64,000 bases of DNA from Rhodobacterales bacterium. GTDB taxonomy: Bacteria > Pseudomonadota > Alphaproteobacteria > Rhodobacterales > Rhodobacteraceae. The first letter of the stretch is position 1, and every line of letters begins with the position of its first letter. Below, piece by piece: positions 29,831-39,020 of this stretch. The notes beneath the pieces were generated by a model. The model had not been told where the DNA came from, searched no databases, and saw only the letters and a list, made by a program, of their open reading frames with translations. The DNA lies in assembly GCA_026400355.1 (NCBI GenBank), contig JAPLPE010000013.1, positions 124,001 through 188,000 of the forward strand, read 5' to 3'. A program made the position numbers and the translations under genes.

Positions 29831-31639
29831 CTACTCTTCCGCAGGGGGCTCAAACTGCATAGCGGGCAGCACAAAGACCTGCCCCGGATAGATCAGGTCC
29901 GCGTCCCGGATGCGGTCGCGGTTGGCCTCGAACACGCTGACATAAAGCACGCCCTCGCCATAGCGGTCGCGCGCAATCGCCCAAAGCGTATTGCCCGGCT
30001 GCACCGTGATCGCCGCCACCCCGAAACTCGCGTTCTGGGTCTGCTCGGCCAAAGCACTGGCAATCGCCTCGCGGTTCTCGCGCTGGAACGGGGTCTCGAT
30101 GCGCGACAGAACCTTGCCGGTCTCATCGACCTGATCCACCCGCAACTGATACACGCCCGGCACCACATCCGTCAGGTCAGAGGACCATTGCCCGTCAGCG
30201 TTCACCACGGCCTCGGCCACCGGCGCATTGTTCACATAGATTCGGACAACCCCGCCCCCGGTCGCCCGGCCATCGAGCAGAACCTCGCCCTGATCATCAT
30301 AGCTGATCGAATCAAGCGCCACTGTTCGCAGCACCTCGGGCGTCGCCCCCGGCGCCAAGGCTGGCTGCAACACCCGCACGCCCTCTTGGTCCGACACAAG
30401 CACTGGCGCAACCGCCGCCTCGTTCACCATCGGCTCATCCAGTTCCGGGACCAGTACCACCGCCTCAGGCGGCTCGGGCTCCGGCTCATCGGGCACCGGC
30501 GTTTCGGCCACGGCCTCCGGCACAGGCTCCTCGGCCGGTGCAGCATCTCCGGCAACAGCCACTTCCGGCTCCAGCGGGGCCTCAGCTTCTTCCCGCTCAA
30601 CCACCACAGGCGCGGCATCTGCCACCGCCTCCGGCACCGGTTCCGCTGCCTCCGTAACAGACTCAGACGCGGCAACGGCATCCACAGCAGGTGCTTCAAC
30701 CTCAGGCTCGGGTACAGGCTCGGCCTCGGCAACCGTGTCAGCCGCTGGCACCTCCGCCGCAGCAAAAGCATCCGCCACAGTCTCCGGCTCGGCAACCGGC
30801 TCAACCTCGGCGGGGGCCGACTTCGCCACCTCCGTCTCAGGTGCTTCCTCCGCCGCCACTACCTCAGCCACGGCCTCCGCCAACGCATCAGGCTCCACCG
30901 CGGGGGCTTCCGTTACCGCCACATCAGCGGCCGCCACCTCCGCCACCGCCACCTCCGCCGCCGGGGCTTCCGTCACCGCCACATCAGCGACCGCCACCTC
31001 CGTCTCAGGTGCTTCCTCCGCCGCCACTACCTCAGCCACGGCCTCCGCCGACGCCTCAGGCTCCGCCTCCGGGGCTTCCGTCACCGCCCCATCAGCAGCC
31101 GCCACCTCCGCCGCCGTAACCTCCGCCGCCGAAGCAACAACCGGTGCCACCAGATAGGTCTCGTCCGACGGCACCGCCGCCCCCGCGGGGTCCGCGACCA
31201 GCGACAGCACCCTCGGCTGATCCGACGGCGTGAAACTGACGAGCCCCACAAAGGCCCCGCCATCATCGGCCACGACCTCGGTCAGCACCTCTTCGCCCAG
31301 AAGGATCGCCACTGTCGCACCCGCAGCAGCACGCCCGGCGATCACCGACATGCCGTCTGGCTCAATCCGCACCGTCTCAAGCCTTGGCACCTCGACCGCA
31401 GGCACTTCCGGGACGGCATCCTCAACTGCAGGCGCTTCGGAAACCGCTTCGGTCTCCGGCTCGGCAACAGGCTCAGCCGCCACATCCGCTGCAGGTGCCG
31501 CAACCTCCGCCGCAGCCTCCTGCGCAACCGGGGCCACGTCGGGTACCTCTTGCCGCGGGACCACCGCGACAATCCCTGCAAACACCGCCGCCCCGGCCCC
31601 CCCGGCCAAGGCGATACGCAGCCCGTTTGATAGTGCCAC
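29831..31639 (-). CDS. LysM-domain protein with a long A/E/P/V-rich arm
   Basis: The 602-residue protein starts GTG-GCA-CTA behind GGGGGAT, with an N-terminal hydrophobic segment (IALAGGAGAAVFAGIVAVV) acting as anchor or signal. An Ig-like segment (about 90-165) is followed by about 240 residues of Ala, Glu, Pro and Val with internal repeats. A second Ig-like region comes next (DEGEV-type strands; VRIYVNNAPVAEAVV). A C-terminal LysM motif completes it: TVQPGNTLWAIARDRYGEG and IYPGQVFVLP. LysM binds peptidoglycan, so the low-complexity arm probably spans the periplasm. The family is common in Rhodobacterales; its function is unknown. Confidence 0.85.
   Translation of the reverse strand: MALSNGLRIALAGGAGAAVFAGIVAVVPRQEVPDVAPVAQEAAAEVAAPAADVAAEPVAEPETEAVSEAPAVEDAVPEVPAVEVPRLETVRIEPDGMSVIAGRAAAGATVAILLGEEVLTEVVADDGGAFVGLVSFTPSDQPRVLSLVADPAGAAVPSDETYLVAPVVASAAEVTAAEVAAADGAVTEAPEAEPEASAEAVAEVVAAEEAPETEVAVADVAVTEAPAAEVAVAEVAAADVAVTEAPAVEPDALAEAVAEVVAAEEAPETEVAKSAPAEVEPVAEPETVADAFAAAEVPAADTVAEAEPVPEPEVEAPAVDAVAASESVTEAAEPVPEAVADAAPVVVEREEAEAPLEPEVAVAGDAAPAEEPVPEAVAETPVPDEPEPEPPEAVVLVPELDEPMVNEAAVAPVLVSDQEGVRVLQPALAPGATPEVLRTVALDSISYDDQGEVLLDGRATGGGVVRIYVNNAPVAEAVVNADGQWSSDLTDVVPGVYQLRVDQVDETGKVLSRIETPFQRENREAIASALAEQTQNASFGVAAITVQPGNTLWAIARDRYGEGVLYVSVFEANRDRIRDADLIYPGQVFVLPAMQFEPPAEE
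30841..31066. repeat. Repeated unit within the LysM gene low-complexity arm
   Basis: A segment beginning gtgcttcctccgccgccac occurs at 30841 and again at 31009, 168 bases (56 codons) later, nearly identical for over 50 bases. Shorter GCC/ACC-rich repeats lie between. The unit keeps the reading frame, so copy number could vary without breaking the protein. Confidence 0.75.
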
Positions 31640-31809
31640 CGATCATCCCCCATAGTCCGGCCAAGGCCGAGCTGTCCAAACCCCATTCCGGACGGCGAAA
31701 GACGTTTGCGGCAGCATTGCACCGGCCCGGTTGAGCGATCATAGCAACCCCGCTACACAGGGTCAAAATTTGTTGATGTTTGTTACGAAAACAAAAGGAA
31801 AACCGCGCC

Positions 31810-32367
31810 ATGACTGCAACTGCCAAATCCGTCTGCGTCTTTTGCGGCTCCCGCGCGGGCACCCATCCTGCCTATGCCCGCGACGCGCGGGCGACCGGCG
31901 CGATGCTGGCTCAGAACGGCTGGGGCCTTGTCTATGGCGCGGGTGACGTGGGCCTCATGGGTCTTGTCGCCAAGGCGACCCAATCCCACGGCGGCCGGAC
32001 CTTCGGCGTCATCCCCGTTCACCTTGTCGCACGCGAAGTCGGCAAACGCGACCTCGACAGCTATGTCATCACTGAAACCATGCACGAGCGCAAGAAGGTC
32101 ATGTTCATGAACGCCGACGCCATCGTGCTCCTCCCCGGCGGCGCAGGCTCGCTCGACGAATTCTTCGAGGTTCTGACTTGGCGCCAGCTCAGCCTCCACG
32201 CCAAGCCGATCATCCTCCTGAACACCGAAAACTACTGGGCGCCCCTCTCAGCGCTCATGGACCATATCGTCGCCCAAGGCTTCGCCGACGCGTCCGTTCA
32301 GGGGTTCATCACCACAGTCCCCGACGTCCCCTCACTCGAAGCTACCCTCCGCGCCGCCCTTTCCTGA
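31810..32367 (+). CDS. LOG-family phosphoribohydrolase (TIGR00730)
   Basis: The 185-residue Rossmann-like protein belongs to the LOG family, which removes ribose 5-phosphate from cytokinin riboside monophosphates or other nucleotides. The diagnostic PGGxGT-x2-E motif is LLPGGAGSLDE, with S in place of T. Also typical are VFCGSRAGTHPAY at the N-terminus, LVYGAGDVGLMG and MHERKKVMF. The ATG at 31810 has AAAGGAAAA upstream and starts just before VCVFCGS; an upstream ATG lacks support. Its last 70 bases overlap rarD on the other strand. In bacteria the role is probably nucleotide salvage, but the substrate is not known. Confidence 0.9.
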   Translation: MTATAKSVCVFCGSRAGTHPAYARDARATGAMLAQNGWGLVYGAGDVGLMGLVAKATQSHGGRTFGVIPVHLVAREVGKRDLDSYVITETMHERKKVMFMNADAIVLLPGGAGSLDEFFEVLTWRQLSLHAKPIILLNTENYWAPLSALMDHIVAQGFADASVQGFITTVPDVPSLEATLRAALS

Positions 32368-33245
32368 ACGATCATGGACCCCGAATAGATCAAAAGCCCA
32401 AGCCAGATCAGTGGAAACGCGATACCGTGCCAGACCGTGAACGGCTCGGCAAACCAGAACACTGCGCACAGGAACTGCAACGTCGGGTTCCAGTACTGCC
32501 CCAGCCCCAGCGTCGACAGCTTCACCCGCCGCGCCGCATAGCTGAACAGCACAAGCGGCCCCCCCGTCAGCGGCCCCGACAGCGCCAGCAGCAGATGCGT
32601 CCCCCACCCCTGAGGCCAGACCGACCCGTGCAGCACCAGCCACACCAGCGCCAGCGGCGCCAGCATCACCATCTCGGCCGTGACCGACAGGACGGGCCCC
32701 ATCGCCAGCCGCTTCTTGATCAACCCGTAAGCCCCGAACGTCGACGCCAGCAGTAACGCAATCCAGGGCGCCACCCCCAGCCCGAAGGTCAGCACCATCA
32801 CCCCGCCACAGGCCAGCCCCACCGCCATCCATTGCGCCACCGCCAGCCGCTCGCCCAGCACGACGCGCCCCAAGAACACCGCCACCAGCGGAAAGATGAA
32901 ATACCCCAAGGAGGATTCGACCGTCTGCCCCGTCGACACCGCATAGATGAACCCGAACCAGTTCGTCGAAATCAGCGCGCCCGCGACAAACGTCATCCAC
33001 GTCGCCCGGACCCCCGCAAACGGCTGCCGCAACTCCCCCAGCTTTCCCTGCACCCCCAGCAGCACGACAAAGAACGCGAGCGACCACAGCGTCCGAAACG
33101 CCAGCACCTCCAAGGGCGGCACATGCCGGACCTGCGCATAGTACAGAGGCGACAACCCCCAGACCGTGCAGGCCACAATCAGCGCCGCTATCCCCTTCCC
33201 CGCCTCACCCAACCCCGCCTCCGCCTGTTGCGCCGTCATTGGCAT
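32298..33245 (-). CDS. rarD: RarD-like EamA-family transporter
   Basis: The 315-residue protein has ten transmembrane segments. The N-terminal block VACTVWGLSPLYYAQV, RTLWSLAFFVVLL, and later LGYFIFPLVAVFLGRVVLGE are characteristic of RarD, an EamA/DMT permease first linked to chloramphenicol sensitivity. Substrates are not known. The ATG at 33245 (MPMTAQQAE) is one of two close candidates. The final codons overlap the converging LOG gene by 70 bases, with a polar tail QERAARRVASSEGTSG that may be an extension. Confidence 0.85.
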   Translation of the reverse strand: MPMTAQQAEAGLGEAGKGIAALIVACTVWGLSPLYYAQVRHVPPLEVLAFRTLWSLAFFVVLLGVQGKLGELRQPFAGVRATWMTFVAGALISTNWFGFIYAVSTGQTVESSLGYFIFPLVAVFLGRVVLGERLAVAQWMAVGLACGGVMVLTFGLGVAPWIALLLASTFGAYGLIKKRLAMGPVLSVTAEMVMLAPLALVWLVLHGSVWPQGWGTHLLLALSGPLTGGPLVLFSYAARRVKLSTLGLGQYWNPTLQFLCAVFWFAEPFTVWHGIAFPLIWLGLLIYSGSMIVQERAARRVASSEGTSGTVVMNP

Positions 33246-33478
33246 GGCAGGGATGGATGTGCAAACGGGGGTGGCGTGGTGCCCGGTCAGTTGCGTTCTC
33301 GCTTTACGGACCTTCACGCAATCTTTAGAACATTAGAAGAACATGCAGAAGTTACTGACAAACATGCACAAGCAAGTTACACAATTCGTAGGGCATGCCG
33401 ACTGAAGTGCGCCGAAATCTAGAGTTCTGCAATTTCGCGCAGCTGGTAGGCAAGCAAATTGAAACGGATCACCGGGCC

Positions 33479-34540
33479 ATGACGAACGGATTTACCTTCA
33501 TCGACCTATTCGCGGGCATCGGGGGCCTCCGGCAAGCAATGGAGAGCATCGGCGGGCACTGCGTCTTCACGTCGGAATGGGACAAGTATGCCCGCATAAC
33601 ATACGAAGCAAACTATCGCGATAACCGCACGATCGCTGGCGACATCCGTCAAGTTGCTGAAGCCGACATCCCGGATCATACAGTCCTTTGTGCCGGCTTC
33701 CCATGCCAGCCTTTCTCCATTGCGGGCGTCTCAAAGAAGAACGCACTTGGCAGGAAGCATGGTTTCGAATGCGAAGCCCAGGGCACACTGTTTTATGACG
33801 TGGTCCGTATCCTCAAGCACCACCGCCCGGCAGCTTTCCTACTGGAAAACGTGAAAAACCTGCGCAGCCACGACAAAGGCAAGACCTATACCGTGATCTT
33901 GGGTGCACTGGAGGAACTGGGCTACACTGTGCAGACCCGTGTTATTGACGCCAAACATTTCGTGCCGCAACACCGGGAAAGAATCGTGCTTGTCGGCTTT
34001 CTCGAAGACACCGGCTTTACCTTCGACGATCTGAGGTTGCCCGAGAAGGGATTGAGGACGATGGCCAGCGTCCTTCACCCCGAGGATGGCACAGAAACAA
34101 CCGAGCGGGACTACACCATCGGACGGGACGCGACGGTCAACCCCAAATATACTCTGACAGATCACCTCTGGGAGTACCTTCAGGGTTATGCAGACAAACA
34201 CAAATCGGCTGGCAACGGCTTCGGCTTCGGTCTGGTCGGTCCGGGTGACACTTGCAGGACATTGTCAGCCCGCTACTTCAAAGACGGTTCGGAAATCCTG
34301 ATTGCGCAGCCACGCAAGAATCCCCGGCGCCTCACGCCACGGGAATGTGCAAGGATTATGGGTTATCCGGAATCTTTCATCATCCCTGACGAACCGGGCC
34401 GCAGGGTTAGCGACACTCAAGCCTATCGTCAGTTCGGCAACAGCGTCGCCGTCCCTGTCTTCAAGGAAGTCGCCCGCATCATGGCGCCCCACATCACCGC
34501 AGCAATCGACCGTGGGAGGCCGCTGGCAGCCGTTGGCTGA
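33479..34540 (+). CDS. dcm: Dcm-like DNA (cytosine-5-)-methyltransferase
   Basis: The 353-residue enzyme has all main C5-methyltransferase motifs: [12 protein letters not shown] (motif I), the catalytic GFPCQPFS (motif IV, cysteine near residue 75), ENVKNL (motif VI), [11 protein letters not shown] (motif VIII) and [11 protein letters not shown] (motif X). A Vsr gene overlaps its end and an EcoRII-N-containing nuclease follows, so methylation of the inner C of CCWGG is the likely activity. The frame stays open upstream to 33395. The start at 33479 (MTNGFTFID) is chosen because the leader is similar in short methyltransferases such as HhaI. Less C-biased codon use than neighbours suggests transfer. 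Confidence 0.93.
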   Translation: MTNGFTFIDLFAGIGGLRQAMESIGGHCVFTSEWDKYARITYEANYRDNRTIAGDIRQVAEADIPDHTVLCAGFPCQPFSIAGVSKKNALGRKHGFECEAQGTLFYDVVRILKHHRPAAFLLENVKNLRSHDKGKTYTVILGALEELGYTVQTRVIDAKHFVPQHRERIVLVGFLEDTGFTFDDLRLPEKGLRTMASVLHPEDGTETTERDYTIGRDATVNPKYTLTDHLWEYLQGYADKHKSAGNGFGFGLVGPGDTCRTLSARYFKDGSEILIAQPRKNPRRLTPRECARIMGYPESFIIPDEPGRRVSDTQAYRQFGNSVAVPVFKEVARIMAPHITAAIDRGRPLAAVG

Positions 34541-34946
34541 CGTCCATGACAAGGCAACCCGCAGCCGCAACATGGCTGCCATCAAGGGCAGGGACACGAA
34601 GCCCGAACTGATTGTCCGGAGCGGCCTCCACCAAAGGGGACTCCGCTTCCGCCTCCACCGCCGTGATCTTCCCGGGCGACCCGATCTCGTGTTCCCTTCA
34701 CGACGCATCGCAGTCTTTGTTCACGGCTGTTTCTGGCATGCCCACGACAACTGCAGCTACTTCACACTTCCGGCAACTGAACCTGAACGCTGGCGTGCTA
34801 AGCTGGATGGCAACAGTGCTCGGGACAGACGTAATCAAGCTGCCTTGGAAGCTCTGGGCTGGCGGGTCATCATCATCTGGGAATGCGAACTGCGAAACGG
34901 GGCCGCGAAGCGGCTTGACGAAGTGGCGTCCAAGATAAGAGCCTGA
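34533..34946 (+). CDS. vsr: Very short patch repair endonuclease Vsr
   Basis: The 137-residue protein aligns by eye with E. coli Vsr from its first residues: [20 protein letters not shown]. The catalytic blocks [22 protein letters not shown] and [13 protein letters not shown] follow. Vsr nicks the T strand of T:G mismatches that arise by deamination of methylated cytosine in CC(A/T)GG sites. The start must be the TTG at 34533, because that gives the conserved N-terminus; it overlaps the end of the methyltransferase gene. GGGAGG lies 13 bases upstream. The protein is shorter at the C-terminus than the E. coli version. Confidence 0.93.
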   Translation: MADVHDKATRSRNMAAIKGRDTKPELIVRSGLHQRGLRFRLHRRDLPGRPDLVFPSRRIAVFVHGCFWHAHDNCSYFTLPATEPERWRAKLDGNSARDRRNQAALEALGWRVIIIWECELRNGAAKRLDEVASKIRA

Positions 34947-34972
34947 TCCGCGTCATCAAAAGGGAACGGGAC

Positions 34973-35914
34973 ATGCTGGACACGTCCGTCTTCAAGAAAC
35001 TGGCTCACAACGATACCGGCAAAGCACCAGGCCATCAGGGTGGAATTTACATTCCCAAAGGCATCGCACCGTTCTTTCCGCCACTCCCGGCGGTTACGGC
35101 GTCAGACGGCCCCACGGTAGATTCAATCCTTACCGCCGATCTGTTTGTAGATGGCCAAAGGGTCGGCACGGTCCAGACAAGATACCAGCACCAAACATGG
35201 GGCGGAACAAGAACGCCGGAACGAAGACTGACAGACAACCTCGGCCCCTTGAGGAACCTTGCATCGGCAGGCGACATACTTCTTTTCACGAAAGACCTTG
35301 ATGATGACGGGTACATTCAGTTGCACCTCGTTCGGCAGGGAACGGCCGAGTACCGGGTCCTCGAATCATCTATTGGCCCGGCAAAGTCCGGTCCGCTTGA
35401 CCCCGCCAATCCGCCTGTCAGCGTCAGCCAGATCGCTGAGGCCGAACGCTATGTAGAAGAAGAAGCATCCGAACCTCCGTTTGCTTTCGATGAGGACCGC
35501 GCGACCACCGAAACCACTACAGTGCGCAAGGCGCGGGACAGGGCTTTCCGCAGCAAACTGCTGGAACAATACGATCACAGATGTGCATTTACCGGTCGCA
35601 AGTTCATTTCACCGGTCGGCAACATGATCGTCGGCCTTGACGCAGCCCACGTCATTCCTGTCAGTGAAAAGGGCTCTGACCATCCAGCAAACGGAATCCC
35701 CCTGACGAAGGACCTTCACTGGTCGTTTGACCGGGGCCTGATCGGAGTTGCGGCAGACCGAACAATCCTTGTTCCCGTTTCAGTCGCCAGCCTTCCCGGA
35801 AATGAGTTTCTCCGCAATCTCCACGGCCAACCGATCAGAGAGGCAATGGACATCAGCCTCCGCGTCATGCCCGAAGCCCTCGACTGGCACCGCCAGAACC
35901 GCCTCGTCGGATAA
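34973..35914 (+). CDS. Predicted restriction endonuclease: EcoRII-N-like domain fused to HNH nuclease
   Basis: The 313-residue protein has two parts. The N-terminal part (about 8-125) contains NDTGKAPGHQGGIYIPKGI and GGTRTPERRLTD, resembling the EcoRII N-terminal DNA-binding domain (NDTGATGGHQVGLYIPSGI, then GKTRNEKRIT). The C-terminal part (about 185-275) is an HNH_2-type domain: CAFTG, LDAAHVIPVSEKGSDHPANG, LTKDLHWSFDRGLI. EcoRII itself uses a PD-(D/E)XK-type nuclease domain, so this looks like the same recognition module with a different nuclease. With dcm and vsr just upstream it predicts a CCWGG restriction system. Start ATG at 34973, 26 bases after vsr. Confidence 0.85.
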   Translation: MLDTSVFKKLAHNDTGKAPGHQGGIYIPKGIAPFFPPLPAVTASDGPTVDSILTADLFVDGQRVGTVQTRYQHQTWGGTRTPERRLTDNLGPLRNLASAGDILLFTKDLDDDGYIQLHLVRQGTAEYRVLESSIGPAKSGPLDPANPPVSVSQIAEAERYVEEEASEPPFAFDEDRATTETTTVRKARDRAFRSKLLEQYDHRCAFTGRKFISPVGNMIVGLDAAHVIPVSEKGSDHPANGIPLTKDLHWSFDRGLIGVAADRTILVPVSVASLPGNEFLRNLHGQPIREAMDISLRVMPEALDWHRQNRLVG

Positions 35915-35940
35915 CGTTCCCTGCCCCCCTAAACGCAAAC

Positions 35941-35958
35941 GGCGCCCCAAAGGGCGCC
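35941..35958 (-). terminator. Hairpin at the sodB / HNH gene ends
   Basis: GGCGCCC-caaa-GGGCGCC forms a perfect 7-bp stem between the converging ends of the HNH nuclease gene and sodB. On the minus strand it is followed by GTTTGCGTTT, so it probably terminates sodB and perhaps both genes. Confidence 0.7.
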
Positions 35959-35985
35959 GCCGCATCGTTCCGTCCGTCCCGTGGA

Positions 35986-36585
35986 TCACATCCGGGCGGC
36001 GACGTTTTCCCAGTTCACCAGCTTGTCCAGGAAGTTGGTGATATAGGCCGGACGCTTGTTGCGGAAGTCGATGTAGTAGGAATGCTCCCACACATCGCAG
36101 CCCAGCAGGGCGGTCTGACCAAAGCACAGCGGGTTCACGCCGTTCTCGGTCTTGGTCACCTTGAGCGATCCGTCCTTGTCCTTGACCAGCCAGGCCCAGC
36201 CCGACCCGAACTGACCGGCACCGGCGGCACCGAAATCGTCCTTGAACTTCTGGACCGACCCAAAGCTTTCGGCCAGCGCCAGCTCCATCTCGCCCGGCAT
36301 CTTGTTCTCGCCCGGGCCCATCACTTCCCAGAAAAGGTTGTGGTTCCAGTGCTGGCTGGCGTTGTTGAACAGACCGCTCTGCGCCACCGCGCCTGCCTGG
36401 TAGGTGCCGGTCACGATGTCTTCAAGGCTCATCGCCTCGTATTCCGACGCGACGAGCAGCCGGTTGAGGTTGTCCACATAGGCTTTGTGGTGCAGGTCAT
36501 GATGATACTCGAGCGTCTCTTTCGACATGCCCTTCGCAGCAAGCGCATCGTGGGCGTAGGGCAGATCGGGAAGGGTGAAGGCCAT
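35986..36585 (-). CDS. sodB: Superoxide dismutase (Fe/Mn type)
   Basis: The 199-residue enzyme converts superoxide to hydrogen peroxide and oxygen. Metal ligands are in YHHDLHHKAYVDN, the HWNHNLFWE block, and DVWEHSYYIDFRNKRP. The residue pattern and GWAWLV block fit the iron or cambialistic type. The ATG at 36585 (MAFTLPDLPYAHDAL) is the family start. No signal peptide, so it is cytosolic. Confidence 0.95.
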   Translation of the reverse strand: MAFTLPDLPYAHDALAAKGMSKETLEYHHDLHHKAYVDNLNRLLVASEYEAMSLEDIVTGTYQAGAVAQSGLFNNASQHWNHNLFWEVMGPGENKMPGEMELALAESFGSVQKFKDDFGAAGAGQFGSGWAWLVKDKDGSLKVTKTENGVNPLCFGQTALLGCDVWEHSYYIDFRNKRPAYITNFLDKLVNWENVAARM

Positions 36586-36788
36586 GGCAGTCTCACTTCT
36601 GTTGAGGGATGGAATCTCTGGGTTGTAAGAAAGCATTGCCGACCCCAAGGTCAATGCCAACCGTGTGACAGACGCCAAAAACACCGGTTCATGCTGCCGC
36701 CAGTTTGACCCCGCACCCGCAACAGAATACCGTCAAAATGCCTTTCTGTTTCCATGGAATGTGCAAATTGACAGGGTCAAAACCGTGC

Positions 36789-39020
36789 ATGGGTCACGAT
36801 CAGACATCCGAACTCGGTGCGACAGGCGGCATCGTCGCCTTCCGCAACGACCGCCTTGGCGCGCGGCTGATTTCGCTGGTCAACGCCGTCCGCCTGTCTC
36901 AGACCTACGACCTCCCGCTGGAAGTCTACTGGAACGAGGCGACCGACATCGGCGCAATCTTCAACGACCCCCGCGAATTCTTTGATACGGCCTTTGTGGA
37001 CAGCCATTTCAGCGATCTGGCCGCCTGGAAAGCCGTACGCAACAACACCGTCCGCGTGAACGACCTCGGCCACGGCGGCAGCACGGCCCTGCGCGAAACG
37101 CTTGCACGCGGACAGCATGTCCTTGTCGATTCCGCCTTTGACATGACGGTTCTGGCAGACGAAGACCCCGCCGCCATACGCGCCCATTGCAGCCGCATCT
37201 GGCAGGACTTTCCCTTTGCCCAATGCCTGGCCGAACCGCTTGCCGACATCCGCCGCAACGTCGAAGGCGGGACCGCCTATCACATCCGCCGGGGCGACCT
37301 GATCTCTTTCCCGCGCGCGATGAACCGTTCATGGCCCGCGAAATACATTCCCGACGAATTCTACATGAGCCACATCGAAGGCGTCCTGGCCCAGGGCATC
37401 CGCCCCGTCCTCTTCTCCGATGACGCAGGCACCATCGCCCGCTTCCATGCCTGCTACCCCGGTCTTGTGCTGGCCGAAACGCTGTTTGACGCCGCAAGGG
37501 TCACCCCCGGCCAGCGCGATCTTCTCGAACTTGCCGCCATGTCGCGCTGCGCCCGGATCATCGCGCCCGGCAACAGCGCCTTCTCCTCGACCGCGGCCAC
37601 GCTAGGCGGGGCCGAAAAGTCCGACGTCACGCTCGACATCGCCCCTGAACAGCAGGAACGGGCCAAGGCCCGCCTTGTCGAACGGCTCAAGGAAGGCTCC
37701 ACGCAGCCAGTCATTGCCAATCAGGGCGATATCGGCCAGTCGCTCAACCACCTCGCAGCCTACCTTACTGCACAGGACCGCATCCCCGAGGCTGCCGCCA
37801 TCACTGCAGGCTATCTGCGCGGCGGGCTCAACATCTCGTTCGTGTTCCCCCTTGCCATCAAACTGCATCTTCTGGGCGGCGATCCTGCCGGCGCGGTCGA
37901 AATGGCCCTCATCATGGAGGACTGCGCCCCCTATCACCGCAAGGACTTCGCCAACGGCGAAATCCTGCACGCCATCGCGCATCTCGCCAAAGGTGATCTG
38001 GATGCCGCGCGCCGCCATGTCGCTAACGGGTACTGGAACGAACCCGATCAGGGTCTTGTCCGCGAAACCATCGGCTTCATGCTGGAAACCGGCCTCCTCG
38101 ACCAGTCCAACTTTCTGACCGCCTCACCTGCGGCCCGGCACCTCCGCCGCCGCACGTTTCAGAACATCCAGACGAACCCTGTCTTCGCGCCACTTCTCGC
38201 GCATGGTCCCGACGTAGAGTCAGTCCCGGGCCTTGATCCGCTCGTCTGGGACTGGTTCCCTTTCCTCCGCTCGGGCGCGCCGACCAATCTGGAAAGACAC
38301 CCCCACCGCGCGGGCTTTGAAAAAAGCTTCACCAAACGGCTCAGCGCCAGCGACGATCCCGACACGGAAAGCCTCGCGACCCTCTTTCAGATGCATCTCA
38401 GCCCGAACGACAGCCACCTCGACGCACTCGCCGCACTCGCCCGCGCCTATCCGGACGAAGCGATGGTGCAGCATCGCCTTTCGGCCGGAGCATGGCTCAC
38501 CCGGTCCCACAAGATCGCCATCGCGGCGGCCGAGTCTGCCGCCGACGCCGCACCTCTCGAACCGGCTCATCAGGCATGGCGCGGCATGACGCGCATCCGG
38601 TCCAAGGCCTTCAGACCCGCGATCACCGACATGCGCGCCGGCATCGCGGCGGGCCTTGCCTTCCCACGCCTCTACCAGATGATCGCCAGCACAGAACTGC
38701 GCCTTGGCGACACCGACGCTGCCAGCGCAACGCTGGATCAGGGGATCGCTCTCGCCGGCCTCGACACCGAACTCCGCTTCGCCCGCGCCGAACTTCTCCG
38801 TGACGCGGGCCAGCCCGAAGCTGCGCTGGGCGACCTTGCCGTCCTCGCCCGCAACGACACCCGTTCACCCAAGGTGCTGATCCTGCACGCAGAATGCCTC
38901 GCAGCCACCGGCGCCATGACCCAGGCCAAGGGTCTTCTCACCGCGGCACTGGAACAGACCCCCGAAAACAAGCGCCTCCGCACCGCGCTGGCCGCGCTGC
39001 AAGATCAGGCCCTCCCCTAA
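36789..39020 (+). CDS. Glycosyltransferase-like protein with HIRRGD motif and TPR-like C-terminus, copy 1
   Basis: The 743-residue protein begins FRNDRLGARLISLVNAVRLS, resembling the N-terminal half of fucosyltransferase-like GT-B enzymes. YHIRRGDLISFPR (near residue 163) matches the H-x-R-R-x-D donor-binding motif of that superfamily. RDLLELAAMSRCARII and PGNSAFSSTAA follow as in those enzymes. From about residue 300 it becomes helical with TPR-like repeats (LAALARAYPDEAMVQHRL and following). A paralogue of the same layout lies at 46815. The acceptor is unknown; surface glycan or protein glycosylation is plausible. The start at 36789 matches the paralogue's start. It overlaps soxG by four bases at its end. 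Confidence 0.72.
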   Translation: MGHDQTSELGATGGIVAFRNDRLGARLISLVNAVRLSQTYDLPLEVYWNEATDIGAIFNDPREFFDTAFVDSHFSDLAAWKAVRNNTVRVNDLGHGGSTALRETLARGQHVLVDSAFDMTVLADEDPAAIRAHCSRIWQDFPFAQCLAEPLADIRRNVEGGTAYHIRRGDLISFPRAMNRSWPAKYIPDEFYMSHIEGVLAQGIRPVLFSDDAGTIARFHACYPGLVLAETLFDAARVTPGQRDLLELAAMSRCARIIAPGNSAFSSTAATLGGAEKSDVTLDIAPEQQERAKARLVERLKEGSTQPVIANQGDIGQSLNHLAAYLTAQDRIPEAAAITAGYLRGGLNISFVFPLAIKLHLLGGDPAGAVEMALIMEDCAPYHRKDFANGEILHAIAHLAKGDLDAARRHVANGYWNEPDQGLVRETIGFMLETGLLDQSNFLTASPAARHLRRRTFQNIQTNPVFAPLLAHGPDVESVPGLDPLVWDWFPFLRSGAPTNLERHPHRAGFEKSFTKRLSASDDPDTESLATLFQMHLSPNDSHLDALAALARAYPDEAMVQHRLSAGAWLTRSHKIAIAAAESAADAAPLEPAHQAWRGMTRIRSKAFRPAITDMRAGIAAGLAFPRLYQMIASTELRLGDTDAASATLDQGIALAGLDTELRFARAELLRDAGQPEAALGDLAVLARNDTRSPKVLILHAECLAATGAMTQAKGLLTAALEQTPENKRLRTALAALQDQALP

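Noticed and set aside
30188-31630. Arg/His/Leu-rich ORF over the LysM gene
   Set aside because: It arises from the repetitive A/E/P/V codons read on the other strand; the LysM frame is clearly coding.
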